From NCBI GenBank assembly GCA_009746045.1, contig RPFO01000076.1:3484420-3548419 (forward strand): a stretch of 64,000 nucleotides of DNA. Reading direction: 5' to 3'. The notes under the pieces are model-generated. The model made no database searches. It worked only from the letters and a program-made list of their open reading frames with translations, and was not told the origin of the DNA. The translations under genes were made by a program, and so were the position numbers. Source of the stretch: Mesostigma viride (taxonomy: Eukaryota; Streptophyta; Mesostigmatophyceae; Mesostigmatales; Mesostigmataceae). This document shows, piece by piece, positions 34,001 to 42,300 of this stretch. Position 1 is the stretch's first letter. Each line of letters opens with the position of its first letter.

Positions 34001-34309
34001 CAATGACAAGGTGGGGTGGGGTGGGAAGATTTTTTAAAACAAGCGTCATGACAATGCAAGTGCGCCCTAACATACGGTCGGTGCTCGGTCTTTCGTTCGG
34101 CTGACCGTTCGCGGAAGGGCCTGCTTGCCAAAAAAATTTCTCTGGCCACGGTACACGGCACAACGTGAATAACGTGGATAGACCCTCCCTACCTTCATAT
34201 TCGTGTTTGCCGCGGCTAAAGCCAGGAAAGACTGCAACGCGAAGTCCGAAGTTAGCGGCGAACGCAACACGAATGCAAGAAAATTGCCGACTATCAATCC
34301 TTGCGCCAT
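19012..34309 (-). CDS. UPP: uracil phosphoribosyltransferase, 12 exons, probably organelle-targeted
   Basis: Makes UMP and pyrophosphate from uracil and PRPP (EC 2.4.2.9, pyrimidine salvage). Exons, 5' to 3' on the minus strand: 34309-34193, 33967-33824, 32310-32232, 30997-30939, 30305-30228, 24772-24691, 24084-24036, 23296-23235, 22439-22372, 21662-21607, 21316-21269, 19072-19012. They total 903 bp (300 codons plus stop), every intron is GT-AG, and all phases agree. Key parts: VIVPPHPLI (88-96), [18 protein letters not shown] (116-133), [13 protein letters not shown] (160-172), [10 protein letters not shown] (187-196), the PRPP loop [12 protein letters not shown] (215-226) and uracil-site region [12 protein letters not shown] (282-293). 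Residues 1-87 precede the conserved domain and are probably a transit peptide (inferred); the first exon and start ATG are the least certain. Core residues are intact, so it is probably functional. Closest in style to plant plastid UPP (from memory). Confidence 0.92.
19469..21246. repeat. 7-bp minisatellite (GGCAGAG)n then (GGCAGAA)n in UPP intron 11
   Basis: Mixed units at 19469-19570 are followed by almost pure GGCAGAG to about 20307, five GGCTGAA units at ~20313-20347, then pure GGCAGAA to ~21240. On the gene's strand it is a CTTCTGCC tract starting about 27 nt after the exon 11 splice donor (GTATGA at 21268). Long Pro/Ser/Ala/Phe/Cys/Leu frames on the minus strand and Ala/Glu/Gly/Arg frames on the plus strand are artefacts of 7-bp periodicity without stops. 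Confidence 0.95.
21893..22018. repeat. ~52-bp tandem repeat, about two copies, UPP intron 9
   Basis: A unit with 'atttcttcacacacagatcc' followed by C-rich runs starts near 21914 and 21966, with C-homopolymers between. It lies within intron 9 (21663-22371). Confidence 0.7.
22217..22378 (-). repeat. duplicated exon 9/intron 9 junction
   Basis: CGTACCACGCGG occurs at the true junction (22367-22378, on the gene strand CCGCGTG|GTACG) and again inside the intron at 22217-22228, 150 bp away. The second copy therefore carries a decoy 5' splice site. Confidence 0.55.
23083..23173. repeat. 91-bp near-perfect palindrome in UPP intron 8
   Basis: Arms at 23083-23120 and 23136-23173 are exact 38-bp reverse complements. 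After one C/A mismatch the inner 6 bp (TATGCC/GGCATA) pair too, around a single central T, leaving essentially no loop. It lies between exons 8 and 9 and would be transcribed as a very stable hairpin. Confidence 0.9.
23306..23570 (+). repeat. GGGGA/GGGA purine minisatellite and G15 run, UPP intron 7
   Basis: (GAGGG)n and (GAGGGG)n units run from about 23308 to 23520, then GAGCGAGAGA and a long G run near 23551-23564. On the gene strand this is a ~250-nt C/T tract ending in TTTTCTCCCGCAG, the acceptor of exon 8, i.e. a greatly expanded polypyrimidine tract. Confidence 0.9.
23650..23749 (+). repeat. (GGGT)n tetranucleotide tract, UPP intron 7
   Basis: About 24 GGGT units with one irregularity near 23702. 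Strong potential for G-quadruplex on the plus strand; on the transcribed RNA it is (ACCC)n. Confidence 0.9.
25556..30250 (-). repeat. 73/74-bp minisatellite, ~60 units, UPP intron 5, containing the exon 5 splice donor
   Basis: Landmark GTGGGG spacing is 73 bp (25608, 25681, 25754), or 74 bp where GCTCGCGG replaces GTCGCGG. On the gene strand every unit contains ACCCCACCGTGTCCGTGAAG followed by GTGAGGTGTCTACATGCCGC. The first 20 nt equal the last 20 nt of exon 5, and the rest equals the start of intron 5. The array begins at the real donor (30227) and fills 4.7 kb of the 5.5-kb intron. Variants with CTTACC give GTAAGG at the donor position (near 25949, 26843, 27288, 28869), a better splice-donor match. 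Confidence 0.95.
30854..30921. repeat. ~34-bp repeat, about two copies, UPP intron 4
   Basis: 'gcgccacacctcaaatatgaacattcgagc' and a variant lie side by side, starting about 17 nt downstream of the exon 4 donor on the gene strand (donor at 30938). Confidence 0.6.
31590..32229. repeat. 38-bp minisatellite, ~17 units, UPP intron 3
   Basis: The CTCTCTCATG landmark repeats every 38 bp (31753, 31791). On the gene strand the first unit starts within the splice donor of exon 3: TTCC|GTACGTGGCCCTGGTGGCAT is followed by units GTGGCCCAGGTGGCATGAGA. Frames on the plus strand up to 286 codons (His/Pro/Leu/Ala-rich) are artefacts of the 38-bp period. Confidence 0.9.
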
Positions 34310-34834
34310 TTGCAGACACAGCGATATCAGAGGAATCCGTTGCGCCAAATAGACTCCCGATTTCCTGGTCTACAATGCAAGGCTAGGAGGTAACCATGGG
34401 TACATATGATTACGGAAAACATAACGCTGCCTATTTCTTCGACATAAAAACTTAACTCCATGGGGGTAGTAGCGCCGATATCCGGCGAGTTGAGACACGC
34501 GCGCACTCACATTGCTCGCAAGGCCGCAAGGTCTGCATTTTCCTTTGCTGGATGGAGCTTTGCAGAGTAAATTCTGCCTTTCTCCAGTAGCCGCGACTGC
34601 TGGCCGAGCGGCGCTGAGAACACCGGCAACTTCTGGTGCAACCCTGCACGACATGGCAGTTGCTCGGGAAATTCCGCTTCTGAGGAATTCAAATGCCTGT
34701 ACTTGTTACTGACGGAGTAAGCATGCACATCAATTCAAGGCACGGAGATGGCCGCTAACCAAATAAAGCACCGCAGCTCGCAATGCACACGCGGGGGTGT
34801 GCCTGCACTCTGCAGTTGGGCGTTGGCGATGGCA
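34310..34834. promoter_or_regulatory. presumed UPP upstream region
   Basis: The ~525 bp between the UPP start codon and the DNA transposon end should hold the 5' UTR and promoter by position. No TATA box or other element could be assigned by eye. Confidence 0.3.
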
Positions 34835-34836
34835 TA

Positions 34837-35759
34837 CAGTCATTCCCGCGTTAAGTTGCGTTCCCGCGTTAAGTTGCGGCGCCGAAGTTTGGGGGGCGAC
34901 CGCAACTTAAGCATGGAGGCCATCGCAACTTAACGCGGTAATTGACTCGATTTGTAGGTGTCAGGCCATTTTTGGCCGCACAAGAGGCCATTTTTTGCCA
35001 AGTCCGGACCCGCTACGTGATTTTAGGCGCCAAATACGCAAGCCCCACTGGCGCGCAAATTTCCCCGCCTGCTGGCTTAGGTGAAAAGCGCGAATGCAAC
35101 CTTACAAACTCAGTTTTGCAGCCTGCGGGCTGCGGGACATAAGAATCCACGACCATGCAGGGTCTGTAATTGAGACATCTTGCCGGACTGAAATTACCAC
35201 CATCACGCCGATGATCATGCCGAATGCACGGCACCACAGAAGGGCAAAGACAAGGTCGTTGAGGCCATAGGCAGTCTCGCTGCCGGCATGTGGCCTCCAT
35301 AATCTGAACAGCAGTGCTGTTATGATTCTTTACATGCAGGCCATTGACAGTAAATGAAGCTTCCCGCACGACTGTTCCCATGTTTTGTCACAGTCAAACG
35401 TGAAGCCGGCCGGGCTGGCAACTAAGTAACCCGCCAAAAAGAGAGCCGAAGTCCGGTCCGAGAGGGTTAAAACACACCGATTTGTGGTTTAAAATGCAGC
35501 CACTGCGTGGCTGCCCACGGCGTGTTTTGCAGCCCGCCTTTGTCCACTAAAATACTATCTGGCCTGGAAAATGGACTTTGGCCGGCTTTGACGCTGCAGA
35601 TGGATCGGGCTTGACGAGAGATGTCGAATGCCGTATAGAAGTCCGTCAGAGGAGGAGGTGGTGGGCTGCTAGCCTAATTCTACCGTTAAGTTGCGTTCCC
35701 GCGTTAAGTTGCGGCGCCAAATTTTAGGGGGCGATCGCAACTTAACGCGGGAATGACTG
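34837..35759. mobile_element. non-autonomous DNA transposon with pogo/Tigger-like ends
   Basis: Perfect 24-bp terminal inverted repeats lie at 34837-34860 and 35736-35759, starting CAGTCATTCCCGCGTTAAG, each flanked outside by the dinucleotide TA (34834-34836 region and 35760-35761). Subterminal copies of CGCGTTAAGTTGCG occur in both orientations near each end. The 5'-CAG start, TA target and repeated TTAAGTTGCG motifs match Tc1/mariner-superfamily pogo/Tigger elements. The interior has no transposase, so movement would need a partner in trans. Confidence 0.65.
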
Positions 35760-35761
35760 TA

Positions 35762-36385
35762 ATTCCACGTTATCGGTGGGCCATGGCCCGTAATTTGCCG
35801 ATGGCGGACCGAGTGACGACTGACGACGTCGTCGGCCTGAGATGCGGTCAGGGTTGCGTGGATGGTGGCAAAGCGCCGGAAAGTCGGGAAGATAGGACTG
35901 CAACCGATCGTGCCGTTTGTAGCTCGCAGATAGTTCATAGTTGAGGCTGGAGACCCTAGAATATACAATCGAGATTGTGTGCTGTAAGCGGAACCACAGA
36001 CAAACAATCGAGATTACGGTCGCGCGTATTAATATTTCGTGGAATTTCGGGTATAAGTGCATGAAAAGTGGGTATTTATTATTATCCAACAAATCTGGCC
36101 GGAACTGCTTTTTTCGGGGAAATGGGTATATTTCGGGGAAATGGGTATATTTATTAGCCAGTTATGGACCAAAGAGGTGAGAGGGGAAATGAGTATCAGC
36201 GAATCCTAATGAAGGTGGGCACACACAAATCCGGAACTGCTTTTTTCGAGTTCCAGGAGTTCCACCCAGTTCCGGTCGAATTAGCGGTCGTATCCAATTA
36301 AATTTCTAATTGGACGGTCAAATGTGGAAACCTCTAGTTCCGGAACAGACTGAATCAGGACCCTAACTCCCCGGAACTGACGAAT
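35762..36385. other. repeat-derived stretch, no gene
   Basis: Contains copy 2 of the dispersed repeat (36167-36224), a duplicated 'cggggaaatgggtatattt' near 36114 and 36134, and repeated 'ccggaactgcttttttcg' at ~36100 and ~36228. No coding evidence. Confidence 0.4.
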
Positions 36386-36740
36386 GTGGAAAGGGCCTTA
36401 ATAACTTATCCCAGTCGCGCTACTGTAAGCGCTGGAGGTGAGGGTATTGGAAAAGCACGTGCGCGTGGGAGCGGCCGACTTCAATGCTTGTATGCCTGTC
36501 GCGTGTTCCCAGCCACAGAGCCACTCTTCTGGCAGTTCGTCGCAAGCTTGCGTCCGCGTTGTTTTTCACGAGAAATGCGATTTACTGCGGGCAGGAAAAC
36601 GAAAGATTACGGATTTTTCATCGTGATGAGAAAAGCACGATGACAGGGGGTGTTACTAGCCCACCCTGGCATTAGCGACGGGCATATGCCGGATGTTTTT
36701 CGTTGCCATGTAGCTCTAGCCGGAGCTTTGTGTTCCATCC

Positions 36741-36982
36741 ATGAGGCAACGCGTCATGGTAGCTATGCGCATGCCGCAGAGGCAACAGCTCCTGTACGGA
36801 GTGGCATTTGCTGTGCTGATGTTCGCAGAGACTGCCGCCTCGTCAGGCACCGTCGGTTCAACTGGCATCCAGGCTGCCTCGGGATTTGACCAGGGAGGTG
36901 GGGGCACAAGAGGCTGTGCGCAGCTGCAACGGCAACAGGCTGCTATGACATCTGCATTGGCGAAATTGGAAGTCACGCTTGC
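36741..36982 (+). CDS. possible first exon of an unknown protein
   Basis: ATG at 36741 begins MRQRVMVAMRMPQRQQLLYG with a hydrophobic stretch (YGVAFAVLMFAETAASS, about 19-35), followed by Gly/Ser-rich sequence and a Gln-rich helix. After GAAGTCACGCTTGCG comes GTACGT, a good splice donor, at 36983. No downstream exon could be matched, and the frame stays open to 37088. A secreted or targeted protein start is possible; chance is not excluded. Confidence 0.25.
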
Positions 36983-37360
36983 GGTACGTGCTTGGGATAT
37001 GACCCGGAGCGTGTCTCCAGGCCGTCTCCCAGTTATTGCATTGCTACCATCGAAGCCAGAAATATCACATATTGCCGGCTACCGCTGACGTGCCGCGGAC
37101 GGCGTCGAGCTGGAGTGTTCAACTAGCATGATGATAAAATGCTCAACTAGCACGATGGCAACTCTCGCGAATCCGTGACTACGGATGCAATTAGTTTCCG
37201 GTGCTTCCGTTTTTGTCACAATGCCGCGTGAGAGCATTTTCATACCTCTGATGGATTTATCCAGGGACATGTAATGGTTAAAACAAGTTGTCTTGTTGCA
37301 CCCAGGGAGTTCTCCTGTTAGTTGCGTGTCTACAATTGCAATGGTGGTGAAGCTAGGTAA

Positions 37361-37640
37361 GGGTGCCAGATAGAAGCGGATAGGTTTGAATGTGTGTGAT
37401 AGAAGCGGATAGGTTTGATGCGTGTGATAGAAGCGGATAGGTTTTATGCGTGTGGTACAAGCGGATAGGTTTGATGCGTGTGATAGAAGCGGATAGGTTT
37501 GATGCGTGTGATAGAAGCGGATACGTTTGATGTGTGTGATAGAAGCGGATAGGTTTGGTGCGTGTGGTAGAAGCGGATAGGTTTGATGCGTGTGATAGAA
37601 GCGGATGGGTTTGATGCGTGTGATAGAAGCGGATAGGTTT
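37361..37640. repeat. 28-bp minisatellite, ~10 units
   Basis: 'agaagcggataggtttgatgcgtgtgat' and variants recur every 27-29 bp (37372, 37401, 37429 and on). Minus-strand frames rich in Ser, His and Thr here are artefacts. Confidence 0.9.
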
Positions 37641-38580
37641 GATGTGTGTTATGGTCATCTACGGGGAATTGGTTTGTAAACGTGCTTCCCAGGGCTCGGG
37701 CCCTACTGAGCACATGTGCAGTGAATCGTCAGATGACAGCACACCCCGTGAATGAATCCTCATACGACAGTGCGCCAACACACTTCACACAGCCCGCTGC
37801 ACTTACCACTACTGCTGGCTGCCGCTCCCGTTGGTCATTCAATGCTGGACTAGAAATTTATCATGTTGGGGGGCATAGTATCCATTGTTGGGGGGCATAG
37901 TATACATAGCCGGGTGGGGCATGGTGTGCATAGTCGGGGGGGGGGGTTGCACCTCGATCCCACGGTCCCACGGTAGCCTGCTCTCAGCCCTCCAGCGGTT
38001 CAGTAGGGGTGTATTCACCATAGGGGTAGCCTGCTCTCAACCCCCGGTGGTGGCAGCTCCCCTTGGGGGTGGTTGTCGCGAAGCTGGATCAGAGAAATGT
38101 GTGGCCTTGCATGGGGTAGAGGGGGCGCCCTCACGTGCCATGGTCCACCTGCCAGGATGCGCGTGGGATAGCCGGGTCTTCTTCATCGACCACCTGTAGC
38201 TAGCCTCAAGACCTTAAAGGATTCCACCTTTAGATAGTGATCTCGTTGATTTCCAGGTCCATTGCCCTGTACAGGGTGTGGCCATCAGTGCCAGCCATGG
38301 GAGGTGTGTCAGTGGGCGGTTCCATGTCGGGGATCATGCGAGGAGGCAAAGGGGGGGGGAAGGAAAGGGGGTTATGACGGGGGGGGGGGGGGGGGAAGGA
38401 GGGGAGGCAGGGAGGGGAAGGGGGGTTCAAAGCTTGGGGTCGAAGGGTGGGGTAAAAGCGTGGGCTAAAAGGGTGAGGCCAAAGTTTGGTCCAATGGGGT
38501 GGGGCCAAAGGGTGTGTGTGGGATCCTGAACGTCTTACGCGAAGGAGAGCGGAAGGTTTGTAAGCAGATCGGAGGTGCTG
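37641..38580. other. no certain gene; possible small exons
   Basis: Mostly simple-sequence-rich DNA. A plus-strand candidate exon GVCGILNVLREGERK (about 38513-38557, followed by GTTTGT) could precede the large exon at 39353. On the minus strand PPTDTPPMAGTDGHTLYRA and MDLEINEITI end at a stop at 38230. Neither can be confirmed by eye. Confidence 0.25.
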
Positions 38581-39340
38581 CCTCCCACCCCACCCATCCC
38601 ACCCACCCACCCACCTGCCCCCCACCCACCCCACCCACCCACCCAAACAAACAAACAAACAAACAAACAAACAAACAAACAAACAAACAAACAAACAAAC
38701 AAACAAACAAACAAACAAACAAACAAACAAACAAACAAACAAACAAACAAACAAACAAACAAACAAACAAACAAACAAACAAACAAACAAACAAACAAAC
38801 AAACAAACAAACAAACAAACAAACAAACAAACAACCTGCCCCCACCCCCCCATCCCCACCCCCCCACCCACCTGCCCCCCACCCCACCCACCCCACCCAC
38901 CCCACCCACCTGCCCCTCACCCCGTCTGACCCCCACCCACCCACCCACCCACCCGCCGCCGCCCGCCCGCCCGCCGCCCGCCCGCCGCCCGCCCGCCCGC
39001 CCGCCCGCCGCCCGCCCGCCCGCCCGCCCGCCGCCCGCCCGCCCGCCCGCCCGCCCGCCCGCCCGCCCGCCCGCCCGCCCGCCCGCCCGCCCGCCCACCC
39101 GCCCGCACACCCACCCACCCCGCCCGCCCGCCCGCCCACCCACCCCACCCACCTCACCCAACCCACCCACCCCACCCAACCCACCCAACCCACCCAACCC
39201 ACCCAACCCACCCACCCACCCACCCACCCACCCAACCCACCCACCTGCCCCCCACCCCACCCACCCCACCCACCTGGCCCCCACTCCGTCTGACCCCCCC
39301 AACTTGCCCCGCCTTGCCTGCCCCCACTGACCCCAACGCC
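38581..39340. repeat. compound microsatellite: CCCA, (AAAC)n, CCCG, CCCA blocks
   Basis: C-rich CCCACCC units (38581-38640) are followed by a nearly pure (AAAC)n run of about 48 units (38641-38833), then CCCAC blocks, a CCCGCCCG block (about 38953-39132) and CCCAACCCACC units. It ends just before a pyrimidine-rich CCTCACCAG that is a good splice acceptor for the plus-strand exon at 39353. All open frames on both strands inside it are artefacts. Confidence 0.9.
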
Positions 39341-39352
39341 CCCCCTCACCAG

Positions 39353-42300
39353 GATGGCTTCGAGAGGCAGCGTGATGCGCTTGCGCGCCAGCTGTGCTGT
39401 GTCCCTCGGATGCGACTAGCAGAGATGCGCGACCACCTCGCTGCTGCCGTATGCACCGCCGGCCGCGCGGACGTGGCGGGTGCCAGCGCGCCGGTGGAAC
39501 ATTCGCCCCTCGTCCCGACCAACGGGGCCAGCGATGCGCCGGTGGGCATCGGGGCACCAGACGAGCGTCCATCCCTTGCCACAGGGGCCGCCAGCGCGTG
39601 TGGCATGTCGCCCGTTGGCCAGGTGGCGCGAAGTCGTGCGGAGGGTAGCACGACAGACGTGCACGGAAGAGACGCGCATGGAAGAGAAGATGTGCTGGTG
39701 TACGCACTCTCACTGCTGGGCGCGGGTGTGGGTGCTGCGCCGCGTCCAGGGGGGGAAATGGGCAGTGAACCAGGGGGGCAGGGGGCAGAAGTGAGCGGGG
39801 TTGCAACGAGGCGGGCCAGCGGCGCGCCTGCAGGGAGGGCAGCGCTGCAAGGGGGGGTAAACGCGCTCTTCGGCTTAAAGCCAACGCGGGGTTTCGAGCG
39901 AGGTAGCCTATTGGATGCGGGCATGATGGACGACAGGCAAGAGGGCAAGCGCATGTTGTCGGATGACAGGCCAAAGGGCTGGGGCACGTTGACGGATGGT
40001 AGTGGCTGGCCAAGGGACAATTGGTGGCCCTCAGCACATGCCAGCCGTGACGTGGGGGACGACGCTAGTGACGTGGGGCTTCACGTGGGGGCTGATGTGG
40101 GGCGTGACGTGGGGCAGCATCTGGGGACCGCCTGCGGCCGAGCCATCGCGTCGGCAGCCGCGGGCGTTGCGGTCTGGCCACCTTCTGCGCTGTCGTGGCG
40201 GTTGGGGTTGCTGTCCCTGGTGGATGCTGCCATGTCGGACAAGGTGGCGCCCGCTGGCATGCCCTACACGGTGCCAGCTGGCATGACCGACAAGATGGTA
40301 CCAGGGGACCACGGGGGTGGAATAGATGCCGCTGCCGCCTGCGTGTGTGCGGGGCGCAAAGACGCGAGTCCTCCCGCGGGTGCGCCGGGTGTGGATGCGA
40401 GCAGCATGCGGATGTGGGTGGCGGCGGCAGTGGCCAGCCCGCTGTGTGCCGCGTCCCTGCCAGCTGTCACGTCTCTGCCTGCTGTCACGTGCAGGAAACT
40501 CTTGGCGGTCTTGGGTGGAAGCTGGTGGCTGGGGGACGGCCAGGCGAAGGATGGTGGCCGCTTGTCAGCAGAGGATGGAGACGTTTTGGCCGCGGAGTCT
40601 ACTGGCCCGTCGCCAGCGGTTGATGGTGGCCAGTTGCCAGCGGGGCACGTGGACCGTTTGACAGCCGGGCGCGATTTTGGGCATTACCCAATAGCTTGGC
40701 ATGTTGCGGGGCACATGAGGGGGCCCAACAACCACATGGGGCTCCTACAGCTTCCGCCGTCACATCTGGCAAGGGGGCGCGAGGGTGAGACATCAGAGGG
40801 GAGGTCCAAGGGCCAGCCTGGTCATCTTGGGGGGGGAGGGACAGGTCCCGACTGGCTTATAGGGGGAGAAATGGGACCTGGTTTCAGCGAGGGGGTAGGA
40901 ATGGGGGATTGGGTAGGGGGCAGAGCGCGGCTCGAGGAGGAAGGCAGCAGGAGAGGCCCGCAGGGGGGGCCCAGGGACCGCGGCCAACCAGCAGTGCCCA
41001 CTGGGCGCCGCCGCTTGCTGGTCATGAGGCGGCGGCGGCGACCCGCAGCCCCTGTGCCCACCGCGCCTGTGCCGCTGCCCCACCTCATGCAGGTGTTCCA
41101 GCAGCAGCACCAGCAGCAGCAACAACAGCCATTATTGCCTACTCCGGTTGCCTGGAACAGCATATTCCGCACGCCCAACTGGACGGACGCGGGTGCCCAC
41201 ATGCTCGACAGCGAGAGTTTCCCCTCTCCGCCGGCACTGCTCACGATGGAGAGCTGCCTAGCGGCCTTCCTCCCCGGCAAGGTATCCCGTCGCACGGCAG
41301 CGCAGCGCAAGCAGCACTGCACGGCCAAGGTGGCCAAATCCGCACGCATTGCAGCCAGGAATGCGCGCGCTGCAGACCCCCCGCAAGCCCCCTCGCCAGC
41401 GCTTCACCGGGGCCCCGCGCCGCTCTCCCAACGGGTGTCCCAATGGATGTCAAGGGGGAGCCGTGGCCGGCAGCGCTTCTCAACGCAGACTGCTGGCAGC
41501 GCTGTCAGTCAGGGGGCCACTGTGGCCAGTTATCAGGCGGCCATGCAGGGCAGTGGCGCGCCCACACACGCTGTCTTCAACTTGGATCCGCGACCCACGC
41601 AATCTCCTGCCACCGTGGCCCCCCAAGTGCCCGCCGACGAGTTGCGTGTGGAGGCACTTGCCACGTGGGACCCTAATGCGGCTGGGATGTCGATTGGGAT
41701 GGCGCGCAGCGGCGTCGGGGGCACTCGCGCTGGCCCGAGGGAGCGAGGGGTGGCCCCGAACGTGCCACAAATTCCGGAGCAATGGGTGGGGTCGGATGTG
41801 CCACAAATTCCCGACCAAGGGGTGGGGTCGGAGTTGCCACAAATAGGGGCCCAAGGTGTGGGGTCGGAGGTGCCACAAATAGGGGCCAAAGGTGTGGGGT
41901 CGGAGGTTCCACAAGTAGGGGCCCAAAGGGTGGGGTCGGAGGTGCCACAATTAGGGGGCCAAGGGGTGGGGTCGGAGTTGCCACAATTAGGGGCCCAAGG
42001 GGTGGGATCGGATGTGCTACAACTAGGAGACCAATGGTTGGGGTTGGATGTGCCACTATCGGGTGAGTGGTCAGCAGCCACAGCCCATGGCACGGCCCAG
42101 GCAGTGCCAGGCAGCGTGCTGCCAATTACCGCGGTGGGGCAAGGCGGGCCCGTCGGAGGGGCGTCTCTCGCTGCAGACCTTGGAGAGACGGGCATGCAGG
42201 GGACAGACAATCGCGGCGGTGGCTCCGCTCCGGCAATGGTGGCGGTGCAGGGGACGGGTCAAACTGGGACCACCAGCGTGGTGGACAGTACTCCGACTGT

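Noticed and set aside
38230-39418. Minus-strand gene with exons SHPRDTAQLARKRITLPLEA, HLRSAYKPSALLR and a C-terminus MDLEINEITI
   Set aside because: Splice sites can be drawn, but phases do not all agree and the first piece overlaps the much longer plus-strand exon; kept only as an alternative.
38465-40037. Minus-strand Gly/Trp/Val and Cys-Leu-Phe-Val repeat proteins up to 500 codons
   Set aside because: Translation of CCCA/AAAC/CCCG microsatellites; no sequence of normal complexity except short possible exons noted elsewhere.
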